Part shown: positions 32,385 to 41,350 of the stretch, in pieces
Position numbering within the stretch: the first letter of the stretch is position 1
Layout: each line of letters begins with the position of its first letter
Assembly: GCF_008923205.2 (NCBI RefSeq)
Contig: NZ_WBMS02000019.1
Location: 124,001-188,000, forward strand
DNA from: Actinomadura physcomitrii
GTDB lineage: Bacteria > Actinomycetota > Actinomycetes > Streptosporangiales > Streptosporangiaceae
Direction of reading: 5' to 3'
Length of the DNA: 64,000 nt
Position numbers and translations under genes: made by a program
Notes under the pieces: model-generated
Seen by the model: the letters and a program-made list of their open reading frames with translations, nothing else
The model's database searches: none
Told to the model about the DNA's origin: nothing

Positions 32385-32830
32385 GCGGGCAGGATCTCAA
32401 CTGGTTGGTGACGAACTTCGCGGACCGTGTCGCGAAGGTCGCGCACGCCGTCGTGGTCTCCTCCGACGGATTGCCGATGGCCTACTCCGCGGGCTTCCCG
32501 CCCGAGCGTGCGGACCAGCTGTCGGCGATCGCCTCGGGGTTGATGAGCCTGACCCAGGGCGCGGCGAAGATCTTCGACGCGGGCGGCGTGAACCAGACGG
32601 TCGTGGAGATGGACCGCGGGCTGCTGTTCGTCATGTCCATCGCGAACGGGTCGGTGTTCGCGGTGCTGGCGGCGCCCGACTGCGACCTCGGGCTCGTCGC
32701 CTACGAGATGACGCTGCTGGTCGAGCGGGTGGGCCGGGTGCTGACGCCGGCGCTGCGCGCGCAGGAGCAGCAGCAGCCCTACGGCGGCCCCTCGGTGACC
32801 GAGATGGGCGCCGGCCCCGCCCGCTTTTGA
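32381..32830 (+). CDS. cvnB: Roadblock/LC7 domain protein CvnB
   Basis: 149 residues. MglB-like roadblock fold: L-N-W-L-V-T-N-F-A-D-R-V at the start, then A-V-V-V-S-S-D-G-L-P-M-A-Y-S and G-L-L-F-V-M-S-I-A-N-G-S. The GTG overlaps the cvnA stop (GTGA). In conservons this protein binds the CvnD GTPase and the kinase, and may act as a GTPase regulator at the membrane. Confidence 0.93.
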   Translation: MSGQDLNWLVTNFADRVAKVAHAVVVSSDGLPMAYSAGFPPERADQLSAIASGLMSLTQGAAKIFDAGGVNQTVVEMDRGLLFVMSIANGSVFAVLAAPDCDLGLVAYEMTLLVERVGRVLTPALRAQEQQQPYGGPSVTEMGAGPARF

Positions 32831-32860
32831 CCGTGACTGACTCTGACGGAGGTCGGCGAC

Positions 32861-33307
32861 ATGGATCGAGGCAGTCCCTTCGGAGCCGGTCCGGGAGGTC
32901 CCGGGCGCTGGCCCGGTGAGCCGCGCTCGGTGCAGGACCGGCCGGAAGGGCGGGACGAGGGGGACAGCAGCTCGCTGGTGCGCCCGTACGCCGTGACGGG
33001 CGGGCGCACCAAGCCGCGGTACGACCTGGCGATCGAGGCCCTGGTGACGGCGGCGCCGTACCCGCCGCGCGACGTGGCCATGCTGACCCCGGAGTACCGG
33101 GCGATCATGGACCTGTGCCGGTCGGCCCGCTCCGTCGCCGAGGTGTCGGCGCTGCTGCGGATGCCGCTCGGCGTGGCCCGGGTCCTCGTCGCGGACATGG
33201 CCATGGAAGGGCTGCTGCGCCTGCACCAGTCGACCCCCACCACCGCCGGCGGCCAGCCGGACCTCCGCTTGCTAGAAAGGGTGCTCAGTGGCCTTCGGAA
33301 GCTCTGA
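32861..33307 (+). CDS. cvnC: DUF742 protein CvnC
   Basis: 148 residues. The DUF742 core spans about residues 40-148: S-L-V-R-P-Y-A-V-T-G-G-R-T, a middle segment with L-T-P-E-Y-R-A-I and a winged-helix-like S-V-A-E-V-S-A-L-L-R-M-P-L-G-V-A-R-V-L-V-type stretch. It ends with L-L-E-R-V-L-S-G-L-R-K-L, the conserved terminus. The ATG is preceded by GGAGG. Its end overlaps the cvnD start by 20 nt. Confidence 0.92.
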   Translation: MDRGSPFGAGPGGPGRWPGEPRSVQDRPEGRDEGDSSSLVRPYAVTGGRTKPRYDLAIEALVTAAPYPPRDVAMLTPEYRAIMDLCRSARSVAEVSALLRMPLGVARVLVADMAMEGLLRLHQSTPTTAGGQPDLRLLERVLSGLRKL

Positions 33308-33965
33308 CCAGGTCCCGCCCCCGGGGCCGCACGGACCCGAGGCCGAGCTGACCTCGGTAAAGATCGTCGTCGGCGGCGGGTTCGGCGTCGGCAAGACCAC
33401 CTTCGTCGGGTCGGTCTCGGAGATCATGCCGCTCACCACCGAGGCGGTGATGACCGCGGCCAGCGCCGACGTGGACGACCTGTCGGCCGTCCCGGACAAG
33501 ACGACCACCACGGTCGCGATGGACTTCGGCCGGGTGTCGCTGGACAGCGAGCTGATCCTGTACCTGTTCGGCACCCCGGGCCAGCACCGCTTCTGGTTCA
33601 TGTGGGACGACCTGGTCCGCGGCGCGATCGGCGCCGTCGTGCTGGTCGACACGCGCCGGCTGGAGGACTGCTTCGCGGCGGTCGACTACTTCGAGGAGCT
33701 CGGCCTGCCGTTCGTGGTGGGCGTCAACGGGTTCCACGGCGAGTTCCAGTACGCGATCGAGGACATCCGCGAGGCCCTGTCGATCAGCGGGCACGTGCCG
33801 ATCGTGCAGTGCGACGCGCGCAGCCGCGAGTCGACGAAGCAGGTGCTGATCACGCTGGTGCAGCACGCGATGTCGGTGCACGCCACGGGCGCCCCGGCGG
33901 CCGCGCAGGCCCCGCCCGCGGCGTCGGGCGGGCAGCTGGGCACGGCGTCGCCGAGCTGGACCTGA
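33288..33965 (+). CDS. cvnD: Conservon GTP-binding protein CvnD
   Basis: 225 residues. Small GTPase: P-loop G-G-G-F-G-V-G-K-T-T-F (about residues 26-36), switch region with T-T-T-V-A-M-D-F-G, G3 F-G-T-P-G-Q-H-R-F and G-V-N-G-F in the base-recognition position. The Ala/Pro-rich C-terminus is dispensable-looking. MglA/Arf-like activity controlled by CvnB and the kinase-like protein is the accepted model for the family. GTG start, overlapping cvnC. Confidence 0.93.
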   Translation: MAFGSSDQVPPPGPHGPEAELTSVKIVVGGGFGVGKTTFVGSVSEIMPLTTEAVMTAASADVDDLSAVPDKTTTTVAMDFGRVSLDSELILYLFGTPGQHRFWFMWDDLVRGAIGAVVLVDTRRLEDCFAAVDYFEELGLPFVVGVNGFHGEFQYAIEDIREALSISGHVPIVQCDARSRESTKQVLITLVQHAMSVHATGAPAAAQAPPAASGGQLGTASPSWT

Positions 33966-34086
33966 CGCCCGGGCCCGGTCGGCGTCGGCCGTCTCGCATA
34001 CCCCTCGTGGTTACGGTCGCGTAGATTGTGTGCACGATGCATGATTGTCTGACGTGACCGACTTTGAACCGACGCCAGGGCCCGCG

Positions 34087-34881
34087 ATGGACGAACTGGA
34101 GAAGATCCGTACGTACGTGGCCATCGGCGACAGCTTCACCGAAGGCTTGAACGACCCCTACCCGGGCGAGCACGACCGCTTCCGCGGCTGGGCCGACCGG
34201 CTCGCCGAGCACCTGGCCGAGCACAGCCCCGGCCTGCGCTACGCGAACCTCGCGGTGCGCGGCAAGCTCGTCCGGCAGATCGTCGAGGACCAGGTGCCGC
34301 GCGCCGTCGAGCTGCGGCCCGACCTCGTGACGTTCTGCGCGGGCGGCAACGACATGATCCGCCCCGGCGCCGACCCCGACGCGCTCGCGGTCGTGTTCGA
34401 CGACGCCGTGCGGCGGCTGCGCGCCACCGGCGCCCGCGTGGTGATCTTCACCGGGTTCGACACCCGGGGGCTGCGCAGCGGCTCGCGCATCCGCGGCAAG
34501 GCCGCCACGTACAACATGCACCTGCGCGCGATCGCGGACCGCCGCGGCTGCTCGGTCGTCGACCTGTGGTCGCTGCGGGTCTTCAACGACCCGCGCGCCT
34601 GGTACGAGGACCGGCTGCACCTGTCGCCCGAGGGGCACCGCCGCATGGCGCTCGTCGTGGCGGGCGTCGTCGGCGTGCCGGTGCGGGACGACTGGCGCGC
34701 GCCGTGGCCGCCGCTGGACCCGGTGGACTGGCTCACCTCGCGCCGCGAGGACCTGCACTGGGCGCGCGCCTACCTGCTGCCGTGGATCGGCCGCCGCGCG
34801 ACGGGCCGCTCGTCCGGCGACGGCCGCGGACCGAAGCGGCCGGAGCCGACGGAGCTGCGCTCGCCGGAGACGGCGAGCTGA
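34087..34881 (+). CDS. SGNH/GDSL hydrolase family protein
   Basis: 264 residues from ATG 34087. In-frame TTG 34045 and GTG 34054 are possible, but that extension uses A/T-ending codons unlike the gene. SGNH blocks: Y-V-A-I-G-D-S-F-T-E-G (nucleophile Ser), N-L-A-V-R-G, F-C-A-G-G-N-D-M and D-R-L-H-L-S-P-E-G-H with the catalytic Asp/His. No signal peptide or lipobox, so it is probably an intracellular esterase or lipase. It follows the conservon by 121 nt and may have its own promoter. Confidence 0.88.
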   Translation: MDELEKIRTYVAIGDSFTEGLNDPYPGEHDRFRGWADRLAEHLAEHSPGLRYANLAVRGKLVRQIVEDQVPRAVELRPDLVTFCAGGNDMIRPGADPDALAVVFDDAVRRLRATGARVVIFTGFDTRGLRSGSRIRGKAATYNMHLRAIADRRGCSVVDLWSLRVFNDPRAWYEDRLHLSPEGHRRMALVVAGVVGVPVRDDWRAPWPPLDPVDWLTSRREDLHWARAYLLPWIGRRATGRSSGDGRGPKRPEPTELRSPETAS

Positions 34882-34910
34882 CCGGGACGGCCGTTGCACG
34901 GTCGGGCGCA

Positions 34911-35345
34911 CTAGGCGCGAGGGAACTCGTGCCGCGCGCCCGGCCGGGCCGGCGGGTCACCGTCCGCGCGGCCGGTGTCGCGCGACGGGTTCGGGGCGGC
35001 GTCGCGCTGCGCGGTGAGGGCCGCCTCCAGCGTCGCCTGGACGGGGATGCGGCGGTGCAGGCCGGTGATCTCCAGGGCGCGGCGGACGACGGGCCGGGGG
35101 CCGGCCAGGGTGAGGCTGCCCCCGGCGGCGGTGGCGGCCTTGTAGCAGCCGACGATGACCGACAAACCCTGGGAGTCCATGAACTCCAAGTCCGCGAGGT
35201 CGAGGACGACGTGCTCCCCGTGCTCGCGGCGGGCGGCCTCCAGAAGCCGGCGCAGCTCGTCGGAGCCGGCGATGTCGAGTTCGCCGCGCAGGCGCACGAC
35301 GGCGCGTCCGGCTTGCGAGCGGGCGGTCACTTCCAACGGTGGCAC
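34911..35345 (-). CDS. STAS-domain anti-sigma factor antagonist
   Basis: 144 residues. The N-terminal 105 form a STAS domain: V-V-R-L-R-G-E-L-D-I-A-G-S, V-L-D-L-A-D-L-E-F-M-D-S-Q-G-L-S-V, where the Ser after Asp is the usual phosphorylation site of SpoIIAA/RsbV-type proteins. The last 35 residues are disordered and polar. AGGAGG precedes the GTG start. It is an orphan: no anti-sigma kinase or sigma factor lies next to it, so its partner is elsewhere. Confidence 0.92.
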   Translation of the reverse strand: MPPLEVTARSQAGRAVVRLRGELDIAGSDELRRLLEAARREHGEHVVLDLADLEFMDSQGLSVIVGCYKAATAAGGSLTLAGPRPVVRRALEITGLHRRIPVQATLEAALTAQRDAAPNPSRDTGRADGDPPARPGARHEFPRA

Positions 35346-35535
35346 GAGGTCCGCCTCCTAGGGGCCGGGCGCCGCCACAGGCATGGCCCCCGAGGCGGAT
35401 ACTTTCCGTATGGCAACTATCGCCGAGGAGCGGCTCGGTGCCAACCCGGCGCGACGGGATGTGCGTGATCGCGCCGGGTCGTAGGGTGCTTGCCAGACGT
35501 GACGTCCCCCACCCGCCGCATAGGAGAAGGACCAG

Positions 35536-38500
35536 GTGCGTTCCCCCCGGCTGCCGGACCATCTCGAACTGCTGCTCACCGAGGAGCCCGTGCTCGACGT
35601 GTACGCCCACGGCCCGTGGCGCGTGCCCGACGGGCTCTACGAGCGGATGCGGGAACGGGCCGTCGCCTACAACGCCGACCCCCGCGCGGCGCTGCTCCCG
35701 CGCCGGCTCAGCGACTTCTACGGCGAGGGGACGAGCGCGGCGGGCGCCGAGCAGTGGTCGCTGCTGACGTTCCTGCTGGGCGCGTCGGCGGTGCGCGGCG
35801 GGTCCCGCGGCGACGTCGACTACGAGCTGCTGTCGGACTTCCTGGCGACTCCGGAGCCCGCCGTCCGCGAGCCGGTCGCGTGGTTCACCCAGGGCGGGCG
35901 GTGGCGCCCGCCGGGCCTGTGGCTGCCCGAGCCGGCCGGAGACGACCGCGAGCTGCGCACGGTGATGCTGGAGCTGGCCCGCGACGGCCTGGACGTCTTC
36001 GACGGCCTGGAGCCGCTGGAGCGCCGCCGCCGGGCGCTCGCCGGCCTGTTCGACCGCCGGGCCGCCGACCCGGAGCTGCGCGAGCAGGACCTGACCGTCC
36101 CGCAGGAGCGGCTGGAGGAGGTGTGGACGGCCGGGCTCACCGACGAGGAGCTCCACGTCCTGCCCGAGCTGGCCGGGCCCGTCGGGTACCTCGGCTGGGC
36201 GTGCGACGGCCTCGACGCGGCGCACGCGCGGCTGTCGGAGGCCGTCCTGGACGGCGACGGCGCCGACGCGGCGCTGGCCAAGCTGCTGCTGGCCGCCGAC
36301 GCGGCGGCCGTCCCGGCGGAGTTCGCGGTCGCGCTCGGCGCCGACCGCTACCAGAACCTGCAGGAGCGGTTCCGCGCGGTCCGCGCCGGGTTCGCCGTCG
36401 AGGCGTGGCAGCAGGACCTGCGCGGATGGCTGGCGCGGGGGCTCGTCGCCGGGGAGGCGGACGCGGCCCGCGCCTGGCTGGACATGGCGGTCCGCATCAC
36501 CGGCGCGGTCCAGGGCCTGCCGGACGCGCCGACGAGCCCGCGCTGCCGCGTTCCCGTGCGCCCGTTCCAGTCCGACCTGCGGCGGCTGTTCGCGGCGCGC
36601 CGCGTCGTCAACCCGCTGGCCGGTCTCCTCGCGCCGTCCGCGCCCGCTCAGGGCCGTCCGGAGGAGGCGCCCGGAACCGGCACACCGGAGGATGACGGTC
36701 CCGCACGGGACGAGGTGCGCGACGAGCTGGTCGGGCAGCCGGAGCTCGCGCGCGCGCTCCGGGACGCGCTGGCCGCGCGGCTCGCGGGGGAGCGGCCCGT
36801 CCGGCTGCTGATCGCCGGCCCCGAGGGCACCGGCAAGGGCACCGCCGCCGAGCTGCTGGAACGGCGGCTGGCCGCGGCCGGCGCCGTTCGCGAGGCCCTC
36901 TGGGTCTCCGACCAGGTGTTCGCCTCGCTGGGCGTCAGCGACGCCGCGCTGTGGCTGCAGGCCCGCGTCCGCGACTGCGTCGAGGGCCGGATGCTGCTCG
37001 TCGTCGACGACCTGGAGCGGCTGGTCTCCTACGAGCGCTGCGGCGCCGCGGCGGTCGAGGAACTGCGCCGGCTCATGGCCCGCTCGCCGGCCCTGGACGT
37101 CGTCGCGCTGTGCCGCCCCGGCGGCGACCGGCGGCTGTTCGACGCCAACCCGGCGCTCGTCCGCGCCTTCGAGGTGGCCCGCACGCACGACTTCGCCGAG
37201 GACCACTTCGCCGAGCTGTTCACCCGGGCCGTCCGGGCGCGCGGCGCGACGGTGCCGGCCGACGTCGCCGCGACCGCAGGCGTGCTGCTCAGCCGGACGC
37301 CCCCACTGTTGAACCTCCGCGGCGCGCGCCTGGCCGAGCACACCGCGGCGCAGTGCGCCGCGGCCGCGCGGGCCCGTACCGGCAACGACGCCCCGGAGGT
37401 CGCCGCCGCGGACCTGCCGCAGCGCCTCATCCCGGGCCGTCCCGCCGAGACCGACCCCTACGCGGAGCTCGCCGCCTGCGCCGGCATCGCGCCGGTCAAG
37501 CGCGAGGTGGACGCGCTCGTCGCCGAGGCCAAGGCCGCCCGGCTGCGCCGCGAGGCGGGGATGGCGCTCGCCGCGCGCCCCCGCCACCTGGTCTTCACCG
37601 GCAACCCCGGCACCGGCAAGACCAAGGTCGCGCGGATCCTCGGCCGGATCTACGCCGGGCTCGGCGTGCTGTCGTCCGGGCACATGGTCGAGGTCGAGCG
37701 CGCCGACCTGCTCGGCGAGTACGCCACCGAGAGCGTACTGCGGGTGCGCCGCGCCGTCGAGCAGGCGCTCGGCGGCGTCCTCGTGGTCCGGGACGCGCAC
37801 GCGTTCGTCGCCGCCGCCGTGGACGCCGTGCGGGGCCGCGAGGTCCTCGACGTGCTGCTCACCACCGTCCAGGCGCACGCCGACGACCTGGTGGTCGTGC
37901 TGACCGGGCCGCAGGCGGAGATGAACGGGCTGCTGAAGTCCCACCCCGACCTCGCCGCGCTGTTCCCCCGCACCGTCCGCTTCCCCGACCTCACCGACGA
38001 CGAGCTGGTGCAGGTGTTCGCGGGCAAGGCCGCCGACGGCGGATTCGCGCTCGCCCCCGGCGTCCTCGACAAGGTGCGCGCGCTCGCCCAGGCCGCGCCG
38101 CGCGACAACGGCTTCGGCAACGCCCGCATCATGATCAACCTGCTGGACCGGGCGGTCGCGATGCAGGGCCGCCGCGTGCTCGCCGACGGCGTCGTCGACG
38201 AGACCGAGTCGCTCGACGAGATCCTCCTCGAGGACGTCCCCGACGCGCTCGCCCGCGCCGGCGGGGACGTCTCGTCCGACCCGCTCGGCGAGATCGCCCG
38301 CCTCATCGGCCTCAAGGAGGTCAAGCGGCAGGTGGACGCGCTGGTCGCCGAGGCCCGCGCCGAGCAGATGCGCCGCGACGCCGGCGTCCCGCTGACCGTC
38401 CCGACCCGGCACATGGTGTTCATGGGCAACCCGGGCACCGCGAAGACGACGATCGCGCGGCTGATCGCGGCCGTGTACGCCCGGCTCGGCCTGCTGTCGT

Positions 38501-39135
38501 CCGGGCACCTGGTCGAGGTGACCCGCGCCGACCTCGTCGCCGAGTTCGTCGGGCAGACCGCGCCCCGGGTGCGGGCCGCGGTCGAGCGGTCCCTCGGCGG
38601 CGTGCTGTTCATCGACGAGGCGTACGCGCTGACCTCGGCGGGCGGCGGCGACCAGCGCGACTTCGGGCACGAGGCGATCGCCGAGCTGCTGCGGCTGATG
38701 GAGGAGCACCGCGCCGACCTGGTGGTCATCGTCGCGGGCTACGACGCGGAGATGGAGCGCTTCCTGAAGTCCAACCCGGGCCTGGAGTCGCGCTTCCCGC
38801 AGGTCCTGCGCTTCCCCGACTACTCCGACGACGAGCTCGTCACGATCTTCGAGCTGATGGCGGCGACCGCCGGCCTCACCCTGGACCCCGGCGTCCCGGG
38901 CGCGCTGCGCCGCCTCGTCGCCGCCCATCCGCGCGGCTCGTCGTTCGGCAACGCCCGCCTCGTCCGGAACCTGCTGGACGCCGCGGTGTCCCGGCAGGCG
39001 CAGCGCATCACCGCCGCCCACGACGCCGACCCCGCCGCCATCGAACCGTCCGAGGTCCGCCTCCTGCGCCCCGAGGACCTCCCCGACACCCCCCCGAACC
39101 CCACCGACCCCAACGCCTTCGGCCCCTACATCTAG
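35536..39135 (+). CDS. Triple-AAA ATPase (CbbX/EccA-like), middle module degenerate
   Basis: 1,199 residues, GTG start. The first 390 or so residues are a helical N-terminal region without recognised domain. Module 1 has Walker A G428-P-E-G-T-G-K434 and Walker B L-L-V-V-D491-D492. Module 2 has Walker A G689-N-P-G-T-G-K695, but its Walker B is V-L-V-V-R752-D753-A-H, so the catalytic acidic pair is broken. Module 3 is complete: G964-N-P-G-T-A-K970 and V-L-F-I-D1027-E1028-A-Y. Modules 2 and 3 are CbbX/SpoVK-like and related to each other. The protein presumably remodels a partner. No ESX or RuBisCO genes are nearby, so the client is unknown. Confidence 0.88.
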   Translation: MRSPRLPDHLELLLTEEPVLDVYAHGPWRVPDGLYERMRERAVAYNADPRAALLPRRLSDFYGEGTSAAGAEQWSLLTFLLGASAVRGGSRGDVDYELLSDFLATPEPAVREPVAWFTQGGRWRPPGLWLPEPAGDDRELRTVMLELARDGLDVFDGLEPLERRRRALAGLFDRRAADPELREQDLTVPQERLEEVWTAGLTDEELHVLPELAGPVGYLGWACDGLDAAHARLSEAVLDGDGADAALAKLLLAADAAAVPAEFAVALGADRYQNLQERFRAVRAGFAVEAWQQDLRGWLARGLVAGEADAARAWLDMAVRITGAVQGLPDAPTSPRCRVPVRPFQSDLRRLFAARRVVNPLAGLLAPSAPAQGRPEEAPGTGTPEDDGPARDEVRDELVGQPELARALRDALAARLAGERPVRLLIAGPEGTGKGTAAELLERRLAAAGAVREALWVSDQVFASLGVSDAALWLQARVRDCVEGRMLLVVDDLERLVSYERCGAAAVEELRRLMARSPALDVVALCRPGGDRRLFDANPALVRAFEVARTHDFAEDHFAELFTRAVRARGATVPADVAATAGVLLSRTPPLLNLRGARLAEHTAAQCAAAARARTGNDAPEVAAADLPQRLIPGRPAETDPYAELAACAGIAPVKREVDALVAEAKAARLRREAGMALAARPRHLVFTGNPGTGKTKVARILGRIYAGLGVLSSGHMVEVERADLLGEYATESVLRVRRAVEQALGGVLVVRDAHAFVAAAVDAVRGREVLDVLLTTVQAHADDLVVVLTGPQAEMNGLLKSHPDLAALFPRTVRFPDLTDDELVQVFAGKAADGGFALAPGVLDKVRALAQAAPRDNGFGNARIMINLLDRAVAMQGRRVLADGVVDETESLDEILLEDVPDALARAGGDVSSDPLGEIARLIGLKEVKRQVDALVAEARAEQMRRDAGVPLTVPTRHMVFMGNPGTAKTTIARLIAAVYARLGLLSSGHLVEVTRADLVAEFVGQTAPRVRAAVERSLGGVLFIDEAYALTSAGGGDQRDFGHEAIAELLRLMEEHRADLVVIVAGYDAEMERFLKSNPGLESRFPQVLRFPDYSDDELVTIFELMAATAGLTLDPGVPGALRRLVAAHPRGSSFGNARLVRNLLDAAVSRQAQRITAAHDADPAAIEPSEVRLLRPEDLPDTPPNPTDPNAFGPYI

Positions 39136-41144
39136 CTGTGTCCGCCCAGGGGATCGCCCCCCTGGTAAGCGGATGCCTGGAGGTTGTAGAGGTCGGCGTA
39201 GAGGCCGCCGGCGGCCATCAGGGTGGTGTGGTCGCCTTCTTCGATGACCTTGCCGTGTTCCAGGACGTAGATGCGGTCGGCGTAGCGGACGCTGGCGAGG
39301 CGGTGGGTGATGAGCAGGACGGTGCGCCCGGCGGCGTGGTCGCGGATCCGGTCGAAGAGCAGGTGCTCGGCGCGGGCGTCGAGGCTGGCGGTGGGTTCGT
39401 CGCAGATCAGCAGCGGCGCGTCGCGGTAGAAGCCGCGGGCGACGGCGAGCCGCTGCCACTGCCCGCCGGACAGCTCGGCGCCGCCCTGGAAGCGGCGGTC
39501 CAGGAGGGTGTCGTAGCCGCGGGCCAGGTCCGCGACGACCTCCTCGGCGCCGGACGCGCGGGCGGCGGCGAGCACGGCGGGGTCCTCGGGTTCGCCGGGA
39601 CGGTGCTCGGGGCCGCGCCCCATGGTGATGTTCTGCCGTGCGGTCATCGGCCAGTGGGTGTACTCCTGCGCGATGACGGCGACGCGGCTCCACACCTCGG
39701 CCTGGAGGACGTCGGTGAGGGCCACGTCGTCCCAGCGGACCTCGCCGGCGTCGGGTTCGTACAGGCCGCCCATGATCCGGGAGAGGGTGGTCTTGCCGGA
39801 CCCGTTCTCGCCGACGAGCGCGACGACCTCGCCGCGGCGCAGCTCCAGTGAGACGCCTCTGAGGGACGGGGCGTCGGAGCCGGGGTAGGTGAAGGTGACG
39901 TCGCGGACCTCGATGCGGGCGAAGTCGGCGGGCAGCGCCGGATGCGAGTCGGTGTCCGGCGGCGGGAGGGCGCGCTGCGGGACGCGGGCCTCGGCGGCGT
40001 CGCAGAACGCCAGGTAGTCACCGAAGTACAGGCCCTCCTCGTAGCACTGGTTGACCGCGAACACGAGGTTCACCAGGGACGTCTGCCCGCTCCTGATCGC
40101 GAGGACGGCCGTGCCGGCGACGGCCAGCGGCACCCAGCCCTGCCAGAGCATGAGGCCCAGCGCGACGTAGACGCCGGCGGTCGCGACGCCCTTCAGGACG
40201 TCGCCGGTGAGCTTCGCGTAGGTCTGCCTGCGGGCCAGGCCGAGCTCGACGCGGCGCTGGTGGGCGGCGAACCGGTCGTACTCGCCGAGCAGGAACGGCC
40301 GCATGGTGAACGAGCGGACCTCGGCGGCGTGCCGCCGCTCGGTCATCAGGTCGGACAGGATCCACTTGCGGCGGGCGACGCCGACCAGCGCGAGCATCGT
40401 GGCGTAGCGCATCCGGGCGCTGCGGACCGACGCCCAGCCCTCCGGGACGGCGGTGAGCAGCAGCAGCGGGAGCAGCAGCGGGTGCAGCACGCCGAGCGTC
40501 CCGGCGGCGGCGATCATGCCGACGGCGCCGGTCAGCACGTCGACGGCGTGCTGGACGACCTGGGGCGCGGCGTTCATCCCGCGGGTCTGGGCGCGCTGCA
40601 GGTCGTCCAGGAACGTCGAGTCGTCGAGGGCGGTCAGGTCCGCGGCCGTGGTCGCCTCGTAGAGCCGCAGCTCGACCAGCCGCTGGACCTGCGGTTGGAG
40701 GCGGGCCTGGGTCCAGCCGGCGGCGGCCTGGAGCCCGGACCGCAGCGCCACCGAGCCGGCGACGAGCGCCAGGGACGGCAGCGCGTCGCGGACCCGGTCG
40801 GGCGTGGGGCCGGCGCTGAACAGCGCGGTGAGCACGCCGGTCGTGGCGAGCAGCCCGAACGCGGTGAACAGCCCGGCGGCGAGGTTCAGGGAGATCGTCG
40901 CGGCCGTGTCGGCGCGGCTGGCCCGCCAGGCCAGCCCCGCCGCCCGCGCGATCACCGCGGGGAGCCGGCGGGCCATGGTGCCCATGCCGGTCTCGGCGAG
41001 TTCGCCGTCCTTGGCGTGCCAGATGTGCGCCGTCAGCTCCGGCAGCCGCGACTCGAACGGGTCGTCCGGCGCGGCGGGGCCGCTCCCGCGCCGCCGGCGT
41101 GCGAGCAGCCGAGATCTCCCGGCGGTACGCCGCCTCGCGCCCAT
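39132..41144 (-). CDS. ABC exporter, fused permease/ATPase
   Basis: 670 residues from ATG 41144, selected because GGAGGG lies 7 nt upstream; a GTG nine codons further upstream is possible. The type I exporter domain with about six helices spans about residues 70-380. The ATPase part has Walker A G-E-N-G-S-G-K-T, signature L-S-G-G-Q, Walker B L-L-I-C-D-E-P-T-A-S and H-loop I-T-H-R-L-A-S. Its stop codon shares CTAG with the stop of the convergent AAA gene, and its C-terminal Q-G-G-D-P-L-G-G is encoded by a hairpin repeat. Substrate unknown. Confidence 0.9.
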   Translation of the reverse strand: MGARRRTAGRSRLLARRRRGSGPAAPDDPFESRLPELTAHIWHAKDGELAETGMGTMARRLPAVIARAAGLAWRASRADTAATISLNLAAGLFTAFGLLATTGVLTALFSAGPTPDRVRDALPSLALVAGSVALRSGLQAAAGWTQARLQPQVQRLVELRLYEATTAADLTALDDSTFLDDLQRAQTRGMNAAPQVVQHAVDVLTGAVGMIAAAGTLGVLHPLLLPLLLLTAVPEGWASVRSARMRYATMLALVGVARRKWILSDLMTERRHAAEVRSFTMRPFLLGEYDRFAAHQRRVELGLARRQTYAKLTGDVLKGVATAGVYVALGLMLWQGWVPLAVAGTAVLAIRSGQTSLVNLVFAVNQCYEEGLYFGDYLAFCDAAEARVPQRALPPPDTDSHPALPADFARIEVRDVTFTYPGSDAPSLRGVSLELRRGEVVALVGENGSGKTTLSRIMGGLYEPDAGEVRWDDVALTDVLQAEVWSRVAVIAQEYTHWPMTARQNITMGRGPEHRPGEPEDPAVLAAARASGAEEVVADLARGYDTLLDRRFQGGAELSGGQWQRLAVARGFYRDAPLLICDEPTASLDARAEHLLFDRIRDHAAGRTVLLITHRLASVRYADRIYVLEHGKVIEEGDHTTLMAAGGLYADLYNLQASAYQGGDPLGGHS
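39146..39165. repeat. Hairpin repeat CCAGGGG/CCCCTGG, third copy, inside the exporter C-terminus
   Basis: It matches the elements at 5660 and 5805 (CCAGGGG-atcgcc-CCCCTGG). Here it is translated as the exporter's last residues and lies 11 nt past the AAA stop, so it may also serve as a bidirectional terminator. Confidence 0.55.
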
Positions 41145-41350
41145 GCGCCGCCCTCCGCGCGTCTGTGCCACCGAAGGGCAGTGTGCGCCTTGAGGGGGAC
41201 GGTGTCCGCTTCATATGTCACAAAACGTAGTGATTTGGAGGTGTGGACAATCATGCGCCGGATGGACGCGGCACACCGCGGGTTTGTCTAGGGTCTACGG
41301 CATGACCGGCGGCCGGCCTGGTGGCCGGACACGGCAGGAAGGACGACGGC

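Noticed and set aside
35536..39135. Assignment of the AAA protein as ESX secretion component EccA
   Set aside because: There are three AAA modules and a different N-terminal region, and no EccB/C/D/E, PE/PPE or WXG100 genes nearby.
34957..39693. 1,578-codon minus-strand frame opposite the AAA protein
   Set aside because: Antisense to three recognisable AAA modules. Its Val/Gly/Arg-rich sequence has no domain.
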